From: Tardiphaga sp.
Lineage (GTDB): Bacteria > Pseudomonadota > Alphaproteobacteria > Rhizobiales > Xanthobacteraceae
Assembly: GCF_028290495.1 (NCBI RefSeq)
Contig: NZ_JAQGJT010000124.1
Coordinates: 1 to 64,000 of the forward strand
DNA length: 64,000 nucleotides
Direction: 5' to 3'
Below are positions 7,381-16,524 of this stretch, in pieces. The notes beneath the pieces are model-generated. The model worked only from the letters and a program-made list of their open reading frames with translations. It did not search any database and was not told the origin of the DNA. The position numbers and the translations under genes are program-made. Positions within the stretch are counted from its first letter, which is position 1. Each line of letters opens with the position of its first letter.

Positions 7381-9213
7381 CTACTTCGCCGCTTCCGCCG
7401 TATATGCCCGCCAGCCGCCGAAGCTGGAAATATCCCGCGCGCCATCGACCGCGGTGGCTTCGACCAGAAACCCCTTCACGTTCGATCCGTCCGCGAGTTG
7501 CAGCGTACCGATCGACAGCGGTGAGGGGATCGCCGCGACGAATGTTCCGAATGCGGCCGCCGACAGCGCCCAGACCTCGATCGCGATCGCCGAGCCGGAG
7601 CCGGCTTCGACGCGCAACAGGCCGGGCTTCGCTGGCGTGGTGCCGTTCAGCGCGTAGAAGCGATAGTCCGGCGCGGTCGAGGTCGCCTTCAGCAGCCGGC
7701 CGCCGAGTGCCGTCAACTCGCCGTTCAGCGCCATGCCCGTCAGATGCGCGCCGACCACGGCGATGGCGATCTCGTCGCCATGCGTAGTTGCGGGCAAAGC
7801 CGGCAGCGGCGGTTGCGGCAGCTTCTTGCCGCCCAGAGGCAGCTTGGTATCGGCGTGGAAGGCACGGCCGAAGCTGGCGAGCTGTGCATCATGGCCACCG
7901 GGCGCCAGCAGCGTGATGCCGAACGGGATGCCGTCGGCACGCATCGCGGACGGCAGCGCCAGACCGCACAGGTCGAGCAGATTGACGAAGTTGGTATAGG
8001 TGCCGAGCCGGCTGTTGAGCTCGATCGGATTGGCCAGCACTTGCGCCGTCGTATAGGCGGTTGGCGCCGTCGGCAGCACCAATGCGTCGATATCGGCAAA
8101 GGCCGCCTCGGCGGTGCGCTTGAGGCCTTGCAATTTGTAGAGGGCAGCGAAGGTGTCGGTGGCGCTCAGGCGGGCGCCGGCGATGGTGATCTCGCGCGTT
8201 ACCGGATGAATGGCATCCGGCGCCGAGGCCAGCAGATCGCGGATCACCAACAGGCGTTCCGCCACCCACGGCCCATCATAGAGCAGCCGCGCGGTCTCGT
8301 AGAACGGCTCAAGGTCGAACTCGACCAAGGTTGCGCCGAGCGCCGTCCAGCGCTTCAGCGCATCGCCATAAGCCTTCTCGGACACCGTGTCGCCGAAAAA
8401 GATCAATTGGCCGTTGCGCGGCACGCCGAGGCGAAGCGCTTTCGGGAACTCCGTCAGCGCGCCGACCGGGCGCTGGCGGGAATAGGGATCCTTGACGTCA
8501 TAGCCGCCCATGACGTCGAGGGCGGCCACCGCGTCATCGACGGTGAGTGTGAAGATCGAGACGCAGTCCAGCGTGCGGCAGGCCGGCACCACGCCCGCGG
8601 TCGGGATCAGGCCGAGGCTGGGCTTCAGGCCGACGATGTTGTTGAGCATCGCCGGCACGCGGCCGGAGCCGGCGGTGTCGGTGCCCAGTGACAGCGGCAC
8701 GAGGCCGGCGGAGACCGCGACCGCGGAGCCGGAGCTCGAGCCACCGGGGATCAGGTCGTCGCGCACCGCGTTCTTCGGGATGCCGTAGGGCGAGCGCACG
8801 CCGACGAGGCCGGTGGCAAACTGGTCGAGATTGGTCTTGCCGATGATGATGGCGCCGGCCGCGCGCAGCCGCGCGACGGCGGAGGCGTCGCGGGTCGGCG
8901 TATAGGCATAGGCCGGGCAGGCGGCCGTCGTCGGCAATCCGGCGACGTCGATGTTGTCCTTCACGGCGACCGGCACGCCGTACAGCGGCAACGTGGCGGC
9001 GTCCTTTGCGGCGAGCGCGACCGCTTCAGCCAGCGCCTCGGCCTCGTCACGCAGCGTGATGAAGATCGCGGGGTCGCCATGCGCACGGATGCGCGCAAAG
9101 CTGCGTGCTATTGTCTGCGCAGGCGTCTGGGTGCCGGCGCGGTGCGCGGCGACGATGTCGGCAATGGTTTCGGTCACGAGGCGAACCTGCTGCGGACGGC
9201 GCGCGGGCGCCAT
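7381..9213 (-). CDS. atzF: Allophanate hydrolase (AtzF-like)
   Basis: A 610-residue cytoplasmic enzyme that would hydrolyse allophanate to ammonia and CO2. The N-terminal amidase domain (about 1-450) has the triad Lys85 (AVKDN), Ser159 (GGSSSG) and Ser183 (DTAGSGR); the spacing 85-159-183 equals that of the Pseudomonas AtzF triad 91-165-189. The C-terminal domain (about 460-610) is the extra domain found in AtzF and urea amidolyase, and the length matches AtzF. It shares a strand with the permease and cysteine hydrolase upstream and ends against the GntR gene. Confidence 0.9.
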   Translation of the reverse strand: MAPARRPQQVRLVTETIADIVAAHRAGTQTPAQTIARSFARIRAHGDPAIFITLRDEAEALAEAVALAAKDAATLPLYGVPVAVKDNIDVAGLPTTAACPAYAYTPTRDASAVARLRAAGAIIIGKTNLDQFATGLVGVRSPYGIPKNAVRDDLIPGGSSSGSAVAVSAGLVPLSLGTDTAGSGRVPAMLNNIVGLKPSLGLIPTAGVVPACRTLDCVSIFTLTVDDAVAALDVMGGYDVKDPYSRQRPVGALTEFPKALRLGVPRNGQLIFFGDTVSEKAYGDALKRWTALGATLVEFDLEPFYETARLLYDGPWVAERLLVIRDLLASAPDAIHPVTREITIAGARLSATDTFAALYKLQGLKRTAEAAFADIDALVLPTAPTAYTTAQVLANPIELNSRLGTYTNFVNLLDLCGLALPSAMRADGIPFGITLLAPGGHDAQLASFGRAFHADTKLPLGGKKLPQPPLPALPATTHGDEIAIAVVGAHLTGMALNGELTALGGRLLKATSTAPDYRFYALNGTTPAKPGLLRVEAGSGSAIAIEVWALSAAAFGTFVAAIPSPLSIGTLQLADGSNVKGFLVEATAVDGARDISSFGGWRAYTAEAAK

Positions 9214-9231
9214 CCGCCGATGGCAAGAAGT

Positions 9232-10887
9232 CTATTCAGCAGGTACGGCAAGATGTGGCTCCGATTGCGGGACAGTAAGTGGCGCGGTGCCGAACTTCTC
9301 CGCTGCATACAGCCCGGCCGCGACCACAGCATAGGCCAGCGCAACGCCGGGCGTCACCCCCAAACCGCCGCCGATCCCCACCGCTTCGCCGTGCATGAAG
9401 CCGAAATAGGTCATCACCGCGCCGGCCAAAGCGAAGGCCGATGCCTTGACGAATTCGCGATCGATGATGAACACGCCGACCGCGCCGAGGATCAGGCCGC
9501 CGAGAATCGAGCCGCCGCCCATCACGTCGAGCCCGTGATACATGACGCCCTGCTGCGGCAATGATGCGATCGCGGCTTCCTTGACGGCGCCGACCTTGTC
9601 GGGTGCCAGCGCGCCCACGGTCTGCGCCGCGCTTAGTGTGGCGCCGAGCATGGTATCGATCTGCAGCTTCGCCCAAGCCGCCAGGTGCGGCGTCAGCGCC
9701 AGCACGACGGCGGGGGCGTGCTTGATCGGCGTGGTCTGGAACGCCTGCGCGCCGATCAGCATGCCGATGTAGAGCAGGATTGGTGAGATCGCCACGACGG
9801 GTACCAGCGCCAGCAGTAGCGAGATGATGCCGAAAAACGACAGCACCACGACCATCAGGCCGGTCGCCGCGGAGTAACCGATCCGGCCGCCCATCGCCTT
9901 CCAGCCGGGATGGCCGATATAAACCGCGTTGATGAACGGATTGCCCATCATGCAGCCGATCAGCGACACCACGCCGTCGGCGGTCAGCACGCGGGTGGTC
10001 GGATATTCGTCGCCTGCGGCCTCCGCGGATTCGACGTTGTCCATCGCCTCGACCAGATCGTAGATACCGAACGGAATCGCCGTCACCAGGATGATGCCCA
10101 GAAATTCGAATCCAGAGAATACATAGCCGACGGCCGGGATCGGCAATGAGAAGCCGAAGCTCGCGAAGGCATCGCCGACGCCCTTGACGCTGAGGCCGCC
10201 GAGCCCGAGCCCGAACAGGTTGGAGCCCCAGGCGATCACCATGCCGACGCCAATGGCGACGAGGCCGGCCGGAATGTTCTTCGGATACTTGATGCCGCCG
10301 AACCAGCTCAGCAGGATGATGGCGAAGGATACCAGACCGATCTGCGGCGTCATGTACATCTCCAGCGCCGGGCGCATCGAGATGAAGGTGACGGAGACGC
10401 CGGCTAACGTGCCGAGCAGTGCGGCGCGCGGCGTGATCTTGCGGATATACGGCGCGATGAAGCCGCCGATCATCAGGATGAAGCTCTGGAAGAACACCCA
10501 GACCAGTCCGGCCGACCAGCCTTTTAGCGGATCGCCGGTCTTGATGGTGATAGGCAGCATGATCACGAAGGTGACGATAAACATGTGCGGCACGCTGACG
10601 CCGGACGGCAGCGCGCAGACGTCAGAGCGGCCTGTCTTCTGCGCCAGCCGGTAGGCGAGATACGCATAGTAAAATGTCGACAGGCACATCATCAGGCCGA
10701 GCGCCGGCAGGATACGGCCGAACACCAGCGAGTCCGGCATCTTCAGCACGAAGCGCAGCAGCCCGGTGAGCACCAGCATGTTGACGAGGATGTTGGTGCC
10801 GAAACCGAAAAATGCATTCCAGTCGCCCGGCGTCCACAACACTGGCTTGAAATCGGATTTGCCGGCATTCCCCGCGATCGTGCTCAT
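9232..10887 (-). CDS. NCS2-like permease (xanthine/uracil/AzgA type)
   Basis: A 551-residue polytopic inner-membrane protein with about 12-14 hydrophobic segments, resembling the NCS2 nucleobase permease superfamily (AzgA side). Such permeases recur beside ureide and biuret hydrolase genes, so it probably imports a ureide, pyrimidine or other planar amide. The substrate cannot be read from sequence. GGGGAG precedes the ATG at 10887. It lies 15 nt downstream of the cysteine hydrolase gene and 18 nt upstream of atzF, so all three look like one operon. Confidence 0.82.
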   Translation of the reverse strand: MSTIAGNAGKSDFKPVLWTPGDWNAFFGFGTNILVNMLVLTGLLRFVLKMPDSLVFGRILPALGLMMCLSTFYYAYLAYRLAQKTGRSDVCALPSGVSVPHMFIVTFVIMLPITIKTGDPLKGWSAGLVWVFFQSFILMIGGFIAPYIRKITPRAALLGTLAGVSVTFISMRPALEMYMTPQIGLVSFAIILLSWFGGIKYPKNIPAGLVAIGVGMVIAWGSNLFGLGLGGLSVKGVGDAFASFGFSLPIPAVGYVFSGFEFLGIILVTAIPFGIYDLVEAMDNVESAEAAGDEYPTTRVLTADGVVSLIGCMMGNPFINAVYIGHPGWKAMGGRIGYSAATGLMVVVLSFFGIISLLLALVPVVAISPILLYIGMLIGAQAFQTTPIKHAPAVVLALTPHLAAWAKLQIDTMLGATLSAAQTVGALAPDKVGAVKEAAIASLPQQGVMYHGLDVMGGGSILGGLILGAVGVFIIDREFVKASAFALAGAVMTYFGFMHGEAVGIGGGLGVTPGVALAYAVVAAGLYAAEKFGTAPLTVPQSEPHLAVPAE

Positions 10888-10902
10888 CGTGATACTCCCC
10901 TG

Positions 10903-11613
10903 TCAGATCGATGAAGTCTCCAGTACGTCTTGCTTGCTCACGGCTTCCAGCACCGCTGCGGAGTTGCTGACCCAGCCGAAGATGCCGCCCTGGGCCTTGA
11001 TCATTTTCAGGCCCATCTCGTGGAATTCCGGAAAGTAGGACGCGCAGCCGTCGGCCAGCACGATGCAGCGGTAGCCGCGATCGTTGCCCTCGCGCACGGT
11101 GGTGTTGACGCAGACCTCGGTGGTGACGCCGCAGACCAGCAGCGTGTCGATGCCGCGCATCTTGAGGTCGGCGCCGAGCGTGGTCGCGTAGAACGCGCCC
11201 TTGCCGGGCTTGTCGATGACGATCTCGCCCTCGACCGGATACAATGCGGGAATGATATCGTGGCCGGCCTCGCCACGGATGAGAATGCGGCCCATCGGGC
11301 CGGGATCTCCGATCCGCAGGGAGGGCGCGCCGCGTTCGACCTTGGCCTTCGGCGCGTCGGACAGATCGGGCAGGTGGCCTTCGCGGGTGTGCACCACCAT
11401 CATGCCGGTTTCGCGCGCGGCCTTCAGCACGGCCGCGATCGGGGCCACGGCGCGGGCCAGTTGCGAGACGTCGTTGCCGAGCGTTTCGCCGAAGCCGCCG
11501 GGCTCCATGAAGTCGCGTTGCATGTCGATGATCAGGAGCGCGGTCGTCGCCCAGTCGACGTCGATCGGGCCGGGTTCGGCCGTCAAGGTTGCTATATGCA
11601 GTGAGTCTTCCAT
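10903..11613 (-). CDS. Isochorismatase-like cysteine hydrolase, biuret-hydrolase-like
   Basis: A 236-residue cytoplasmic hydrolase of the isochorismatase superfamily. The catalytic triad is visible: Asp30 ([10 protein letters not shown]), Lys135 (IDKPGKGAF) and Cys168 ([11 protein letters not shown]), after a cis-peptide region GVTT. The spacing 30-135-168 is close to rhizobial biuret hydrolase BiuH (Asp36, Lys142, Cys175). It could turn biuret into allophanate, which the AtzF-like enzyme of the same operon would finish. Ureidoacrylate and carbamoyl-amino-acid hydrolases share this fold, so the substrate is a well-supported guess. It is the first gene of the operon, 60 nt from the candidate operator. 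Confidence 0.8.
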   Translation of the reverse strand: MEDSLHIATLTAEPGPIDVDWATTALLIIDMQRDFMEPGGFGETLGNDVSQLARAVAPIAAVLKAARETGMMVVHTREGHLPDLSDAPKAKVERGAPSLRIGDPGPMGRILIRGEAGHDIIPALYPVEGEIVIDKPGKGAFYATTLGADLKMRGIDTLLVCGVTTEVCVNTTVREGNDRGYRCIVLADGCASYFPEFHEMGLKMIKAQGGIFGWVSNSAAVLEAVSKQDVLETSSI

Positions 11614-11672
11614 GGCCGATCCGTTCTCCGATCGATGGTGATCTCACGGTAAACGAAGCAAGCGTCGTGCCA

Positions 11673-11682
11673 TTGTATACAA
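11673..11682. promoter_or_regulatory. Candidate GntR/FCD operator TTGTATACAA
   Basis: A perfect 10-bp palindrome 60 nt upstream of the cysteine hydrolase ATG, with the GTATAC core typical of FadR-subfamily (FCD) operators. The GntR/FCD gene at 6560-7273 in the same ureide module is the obvious candidate to bind it. No other full copy was noticed in intergenic DNA of this window. The transporter operon's own promoter lies outside the window. Confidence 0.6.
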
Positions 11683-11795
11683 CGCAGGCAGGCCGAAGGA
11701 TTTCGCCGGAAATGATGCGACAGAAGGCTGAAATTGACGATTGCGTGCGGCGCGCGACGCGCCGGTCCTGCCGCAAAAACCCCGATCACAGCAAA

Positions 11796-11819
11796 ACGCC
11801 CAGCATAAAAGCTGAGCGT
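11796..11819 (-). terminator. Hairpin terminator after the small Cys-rich protein gene
   Basis: Arms 11796-11804 and 11811-11819 pair with one mismatch around a 6-nt loop. Read on the minus strand, the stem is followed by TTTTG. It lies 84 nt beyond the stop of the Cys-rich gene (11903), so it probably ends that transcript. Confidence 0.5.
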
Positions 11820-11902
11820 GCGCAAAATATGGACGGTTTCAGCTTCGGCGCGGCAACGGCGAAAATCGGAAGACCGTTTTCAGTGGAGGCGAGGTCGCTT
11901 GT

Positions 11903-12136
11903 CTATTGGCCGTGGCTGACCAGTACCTGGTTACAGGCCGGCGAGATGTTCGGGCGGTTCTGCTGCAGGCAGGAGAGGATGACGAGGTCGCCCTGATCGA
12001 TAACCCTCGCGCAGAACTTCTTGACGTCAGGCGCGCAGGCTTTTTGCTCCTGTTCGGTGCCGCTCTGCTGCGCGGACGCAGCGGTGGCGACGAGGGCAAA
12101 CAGGATGGCGGCGGCAACAGTCGATTTGAAAAACAT
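11903..12136 (-). CDS. Small exported cysteine-rich repeat protein
   Basis: A 77-residue protein with a clear signal peptide (MFFKSTVAAAILFALVATAAS, cut after about residue 22). The mature part has four Cys in the spacing seen in the cysteine-rich GLG1-type repeat: ACAPDVKKFC, then LSCLQQN and ACNQVL. Proteins like this are common in Bradyrhizobium and probably periplasmic, with two disulfides; their function is unknown. It lies on the same strand as the catalase remnant but about 75 nt after it, and has its own terminator. Confidence 0.82.
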   Translation of the reverse strand: MFFKSTVAAAILFALVATAASAQQSGTEQEQKACAPDVKKFCARVIDQGDLVILSCLQQNRPNISPACNQVLVSHGQ

Positions 12137-12211
12137 GATGATCCCCGGTTTCGTAACTCAAGCGATTGGCGACGTGATCGTTCCCTGCGGCGCATAAATG
12201 CTGGTTGGAAC

Positions 12212-13388
12212 TCAATGCGCCTTGACGCCGGGTTCGCGGTTCCACAGCCGCAGCTTGCCGAGGTTATCGATGAAGCCATCGATAACCTCGGGACCGCCCA
12301 GTTCGATGAATCCTTCGTCGATCGAATCCGCGATGCCGGCTTGGCAAACAGCGGCACTGCGGCGTCCACATAACCGATGAACTTGCAATGCGCGAAGGCG
12401 TCGGTGACGAAGTCACGGGCAGTGAATTCGCCAAGCAGGTCGTCGATGCCCTTGTCGCCGGGCAGCAGGGCCGCCGCGTCGTAGAGCACCGAAGGGCCAC
12501 CATCGATCATCTGGTCGGCCGGGATCAGGCTGCCGTCGCTGGCGTCGGCACCGCCGACTTTCGGCGCGATGATTTCGAAGGTGGCGCCGGCCTTGACGAT
12601 CGCGGCCTGCAAGGCCGCCAGCAGCCTGGCGTCGGCGCCGTCGGTGACCACGATGCCGAGCTTGCGGCCTTCGAAGCGTTCCGGCCCTTTCATCACGATG
12701 CTCAATGCCGCGGACTTCGGCTCGGGCATGTCCTTGAGGCCAAGCATGGCTGCAACCTTGTTGGCGATGCCTTCCTCGATGTTCAGCAGATGCGATATCA
12801 TTCGCTCACGGATCAAATGCGGAATCCGGCTCTTCCTTGACGGAGTGGATCAGGTCGGGAAACTTGATGGTGTCCTGGATGAAGAACACCGGGATGTTGT
12901 TGCCGACCAGATCCCAGTTGCCTTCTTGCGTGTAAAGCTTGACAGCGAAGCCGCGGACGTCGCGCGCCAGATCGAACGAGCCCTTGCTGCCGGCGACTGT
13001 GGAGAACCGCACGAAGGCCGGCGTGCGTTCGTCGGCGCGCTGTAACAGGTCTGCGCGGGTATACTTTGCCAGCGAATCGTAAGTCTCGAAGAAGCCGTGC
13101 GCGCCGTAGCCGCGGGCATGCACCACGCGTTCGGGAATGCGCTCATGGTCGAAGTGGAAAATCTTTTCGCGAAAGTGGAAATCCTCGATCAGCGAGGGCC
13201 GCGCGGACCGACCTTTAATGTGTTCTGATCACGAGCACCGGGCCGCCCTGTGCGGTGGTGAGCAGCGGCGTCTCGCCTTCTGCGATCTGGTGAAGTTCTC
13301 CGCCGGCGCCGCGGACAAGCTGCTGGTCATGGATAGTTGCGGTCGCTGGCGCGTGGCTAGGCCGGGTCGTGGATTTTGCCATTTTCAT
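12212..13388 (-). pseudogene. katE: Broken large-subunit catalase (katE remnant)
   Basis: Pieces of an HPII-type catalase are spread over several frames. The N-terminal start (ATG at 13388) reads through a HDQQLVRGAGGELHQ-like segment, then runs into a frameshift and TAA near 13225. A second frame gives [21 protein letters not shown], with another small frame change nearby, and continues through [12 protein letters not shown] to PDSAFDP with a stop near 12806. The next frame jumps straight to the C-terminal flavodoxin-like domain ([11 protein letters not shown]...). That domain is frameshifted again near 12345 and ends ...NREPGVKAH at 12212. The middle of the protein, including most of the haem domain, is missing (roughly 350-400 residues by comparison with the family). 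No active enzyme can be made. Confidence 0.9.
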
Positions 13389-13593
13389 ATCCCGCGTGAG
13401 AAGTAACTCCCGTCGATGCCGCAGCTGTGATTGCGTTCCAGTCAGGCTTGTTGCGGAAGCGTTCTGGAAAAAAAGCGGCGGGAAACGACACTTTATGTTC
13501 AGTCACCGGCGGTGATACAGATGTTCGACGTTATCCGTGCTATGTCGGTCCGGCGGCTATCGTGCTGCCGTCGGTCCAGCTAGAGGAAGGTCC

Positions 13594-14457
13594 ATGTCCA
13601 TCCGTGCCGCGCTCACCATTATCGCGATGTTGGGTCTGGCGGCTCCTGTGGCCGCGTGTGCGGACGAGATCGACACCGAGCATCTGTTCGGCTTCATGAT
13701 CGGAAGCGACATTGGCCGGGTCGGTGAGCGCGAATTCGAAACCCGGACCGGCGCGCGGCTGTCCCGTAATGGCGGACACTATCGCGCGTTCGGCCAAGAG
13801 TTCGAGCTGGAATTCGTGCCGATGCAGGATTTCCGCGTCGAGCTGGGGACTTCTTTTGCGGCGCATGATATCGGCGGCGTCGCCGGCCTCGCCGATCGCC
13901 GCCAGGCCGGCTGGCAGGGTCTGTCGGTCGATCTGCGTTATCGCTTTCTCGATCGCGAGCACCGGCCGTTCGGCATGACGCTGGCGGTGGAAGCGGATGT
14001 CAGCCGGATTGAGGACGGCAGCGGGGCGCCGGCGCGGTCGCACGGCACCGGGATCACGCTGGCGTTCGACCGCGAGTTGATCCCCGGCACGCTCGTTGCG
14101 GCGCTTAACCTGAGCTACCAGCCGGAATGGACCCGATTGAACGGCACGCTCGCCACCGAGCGGGATTCCACCATCGGCGTCGCTGGTGCGTTGATGGCGC
14201 AGTTGCGGCCCGGTTTCTATCTCGGCGGCGAGGCGCGGTATCTGCGCGCCTATGAGGGGATCGGCCTGCAGGAATTTTCCGGCGACGCGCTGTTCATCGG
14301 GCCGACGGCGTATCTGCAGTTTTCGCCGGAGAAGCGGCTGACGGTGGCGTGGAGCACGCAGGCGTGGGGACGCGACGGCAGCAGCCCGGGTCGCGCGCTC
14401 AATCTCACCGGCTTCGAGCGGCACCAGGCGCGGCTGATCTACGGGGTCAATTTTTGA
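13594..14457 (+). CDS. Predicted outer-membrane beta-barrel protein
   Basis: A 287-residue protein with a signal peptide (MSIRAALTIIAMLGLAAPVAACA, about 23 residues). Regular amphipathic strands with aromatic girdle residues follow, ending in Phe (IYGVNF), the usual signature for insertion by the BAM complex. Strand pairs such as VELGTSF, LSVDLRYRFL, GMTLAVEAD and PGFYLGGEARYL fit a barrel of about 10-12 strands. GAGGAAGG lies 6-12 nt before the ATG at 13594, which is preferred over the upstream in-frame start at 13537. No specific family was recognised, so no substrate is proposed. Confidence 0.8.
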   Translation: MSIRAALTIIAMLGLAAPVAACADEIDTEHLFGFMIGSDIGRVGEREFETRTGARLSRNGGHYRAFGQEFELEFVPMQDFRVELGTSFAAHDIGGVAGLADRRQAGWQGLSVDLRYRFLDREHRPFGMTLAVEADVSRIEDGSGAPARSHGTGITLAFDRELIPGTLVAALNLSYQPEWTRLNGTLATERDSTIGVAGALMAQLRPGFYLGGEARYLRAYEGIGLQEFSGDALFIGPTAYLQFSPEKRLTVAWSTQAWGRDGSSPGRALNLTGFERHQARLIYGVNF

Positions 14458-14573
14458 ATGGTGTTCAACTGCCCGCCGGTATCATCGACCGCGACAATGT
14501 AGCCATCCTGAAACTTCGTTGCTGCGCGGCCGTTTCTGCTTGTGCTATCCTGTCGCCCAGCAAGGAGTGTGGC

Positions 14574-14801
14574 ATGAATCCCATCGAACTCGTTGTGACC
14601 GTTTGCGCGGTATTGTCGCCGGCCACCTGTGAAGAGACCCATCTGACGTTCACTTCGTCGATCTCGCTGCAGCAATGCACGATGGGCGCTATGCCCTACA
14701 TCGCCCAATGGGTCGGCGAGCACCCGAAATGGACGGCCGTGAAATGGCGCTGCGAATATCCGCACAGCCGGGCTGATGCCGGCGGCAGCCGCGCCGGCTA
14801 G
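14574..14801 (+). CDS. Small conserved-type protein with paired cysteines, function unknown
   Basis: A 75-residue ORF with a good ribosome site (AAGGAG 14561-14566) before the ATG. The sequence has Cys at about 11, 19, 35 and 60 and a Trp-rich C-terminal part (VGEHPKWTAVKWRCEYP). There is no strong signal peptide. The pattern resembles small rhizobial proteins of unknown role. The C-terminal tail is Ala/Gly-rich. It converges on the 14803-15147 gene with a 1-nt gap. Confidence 0.65.
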   Translation: MNPIELVVTVCAVLSPATCEETHLTFTSSISLQQCTMGAMPYIAQWVGEHPKWTAVKWRCEYPHSRADAGGSRAG

Positions 14802-14802
14802 G

Positions 14803-15147
14803 TTATTTGCTGCATTCCTTGAGGTCCTTGTCGGCGATCGAGAACACGGCGTTGGCGCGGATCTCGATGCCATGCACCATGCAGGAACGTCCGTCACGAT
14901 AGCCGACACGGGCGTCATAGCGCCCCGGGGCGACATCGGTGATGCGCAGCCGCTCGTCGTGGTCGACTTCCTTGTCCTTGTCGTTCAGCGTCTGGTTCGC
15001 GCCCCACAGGTTCTGGCCTGGCGCGGATAGCTGGAAGCTGGAGATCGTCTCGGCGGTCAGGTTCCACAGGCGGATGCCCTTGCCCTGCGCGGCCACGGGG
15101 CTGATGCCGGTGACGAGCAGAGCGACAATCATCAACATGGTGCGCAT
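14803..15147 (-). CDS. Small exported protein, function unknown
   Basis: A 114-residue protein with a signal peptide (MRTMLMIVALLVTGISPVAA, about 20 residues). The mature domain contains IRLWNLTAETISSFQLS and ends in a segment with two Cys (SCMVHG and LKECSK). The layout resembles small periplasmic proteins with an Ig-like or pre-albumin fold. No named family was recognised. It is read away from the XoxF-associated genes and shares no operon with them. Confidence 0.7.
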   Translation of the reverse strand: MRTMLMIVALLVTGISPVAAQGKGIRLWNLTAETISSFQLSAPGQNLWGANQTLNDKDKEVDHDERLRITDVAPGRYDARVGYRDGRSCMVHGIEIRANAVFSIADKDLKECSK

Positions 15148-15304
15148 GGCGGGGCTCCGGTTGGATCGGTGGTGATTGCTATCATGGCGGTTGCCGATCT
15201 CGCCAGCGTTACGTGTTACGTATCGTGCGATGCAGCACGGCTGCCATATTTTCGCCGACGGGATTTTGTGTAGGATGCTGTGATCCGTGGCCGGGAGGAT
15301 TGTG

Positions 15305-15652
15305 ATGAGACCCCGTACTATTTATAGCCTCGTCGGAACCCTGCTGTTGCTGGCTACGCCGATTGTGGCTGCCGAATTCAACGACTACCCGACCTCGATC
15401 CGTTCCGACTATGTGTTCGGCTGCATGAAAGCCAATGGCGAGAGCCGCCAATCGCTGGAGCAGTGCTCCTGTTCGATCGACGTGGTGGCGACGCTGCTGC
15501 CCTATGACCGCTACGTGATGGCCGAGACGGTGCTCAGCATGGCGCAGGTGCAGGGAAATCTCGGCGGCCAGTTCCGTTCCGCGCCGCAATCGACCGCCGC
15601 CCTCACGGATTTGCGCCGCGCCCAGGCCGAGGCTGAGGTGCGGTGCTTCTAG
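15305..15652 (+). CDS. Small exported cysteine-containing protein of the quinoprotein cluster
   Basis: A 115-residue protein from the ATG at 15305, with GGGAGGAT just upstream; GTG 15302 is an alternative. A signal peptide (about 1-24, ending VAA) is followed by a helical domain with four Cys (FGCMK, CSCSID, RCF). It converges on the SoxYZ-like carrier gene with a gap of 11 nt. Small proteins of this kind accompany PQQ-dependent dehydrogenase clusters in Bradyrhizobium-type genomes. Its role is unknown; a periplasmic redox or assembly helper is a guess from the cysteines and neighbours. Confidence 0.7.
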   Translation: MRPRTIYSLVGTLLLLATPIVAAEFNDYPTSIRSDYVFGCMKANGESRQSLEQCSCSIDVVATLLPYDRYVMAETVLSMAQVQGNLGGQFRSAPQSTAALTDLRRAQAEAEVRCF

Positions 15653-15663
15653 GGCTTGCTGTG

Positions 15664-16479
15664 TTAAATCCCGGAACCTTCCGCCTTCCACTCGCCGGCG
15701 AAAACATGCCCCTCGGTATCTCGCGCCTCGACGCGGTAGCGCTTCGCGCCCTGCGGCAGATAGGTGAAGCGGATGTTGGGGTCTTCGGAGATTGAAATGC
15801 CGCCTTCCAGCGACAGCAGCAACTGGTCATCCTGCCATATCTTGATGTCGTTGACGAAGAACGCCGGAACATAGAGTCGCGTGACCTGATCCATTTGCAG
15901 GCCGGAATTGTTGGGGTGGCCGATCATCAGCTGCGCTTCGCGGGCGCCGCTCGCCGGATTGTCGCCCGATTTGGCGAATTGCCGGAAACGGATCTGGCCG
16001 AGCTTGCCCTTGGCCTCTTCGGCGTTCTTTGCCGCTGGCGCCGAGCAACCGCCGGAAGCCTTGACGTAGATCTTCGTCACATAGAGTTGGCCGTCGCTGA
16101 GTTCGGCCACAGCGTGGACGTCCGTATAGTTGTTGATGCGGACCCGCGTGGAGATTTCCGACACCGAGGAATTTGGCCCGAACTCAAAGCGGCCGGCCAT
16201 CGGCGCCGGGTTCTGGTCGATCACCAGCGTGATCGCGCGGACGCGGCGGCTGTCGCCCGGCGGCAGCGTGGTGCGCAAGGTCACCGGCACGATGGCGGCG
16301 TCCTCGGCGCGGGTGGGCATCTCGATTGCGACGATGCCCGTGCCATCCTGCATCGGGCGGTTGTCGAAAATATCCTGCACCAGCCCGGGCCACGGATCGT
16401 AAGGCTCGTCCGCGGCCAGCGCGGGGCCGTGCAGCGCAATAGCGAAAAGGGCTACTCGAAAAAGACGACCTGCGATCAT
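15664..16479 (-). CDS. Quinoprotein dehydrogenase-associated SoxYZ-like carrier
   Basis: A 271-residue exported protein with a signal peptide of about 23 residues. The N-terminal half resembles SoxY and ends in a motif ASGGCSAPA near residue 145, comparable to the SoxY Cys-bearing motif. The C-terminal half resembles SoxZ (sulfur-carrier partner). Such fused SoxY-SoxZ proteins are known from clusters with PQQ dehydrogenases, where they are thought to work with a metallohydrolase; that metallohydrolase is the next gene upstream on the same strand. The carried group is not established. Confidence 0.85.
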   Translation of the reverse strand: MIAGRLFRVALFAIALHGPALAADEPYDPWPGLVQDIFDNRPMQDGTGIVAIEMPTRAEDAAIVPVTLRTTLPPGDSRRVRAITLVIDQNPAPMAGRFEFGPNSSVSEISTRVRINNYTDVHAVAELSDGQLYVTKIYVKASGGCSAPAAKNAEEAKGKLGQIRFRQFAKSGDNPASGAREAQLMIGHPNNSGLQMDQVTRLYVPAFFVNDIKIWQDDQLLLSLEGGISISEDPNIRFTYLPQGAKRYRVEARDTEGHVFAGEWKAEGSGI

Positions 16480-16524
16480 GGCGCGATCTCCTGAGCGAAC
16501 CGGTACTTTATCCCGGCGTCATAA

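Noticed and set aside
11592-11825. A 77-codon minus-strand ORF upstream of the cysteine hydrolase
   Set aside because: It covers the promoter/operator region and has no family resemblance.
11839-12816. Single 325-codon ORF
   Set aside because: Its first half is the catalase C-terminal domain and its second half is a meaningless frame across the small Cys-rich gene. It is better explained as a pseudogene end plus a separate gene.
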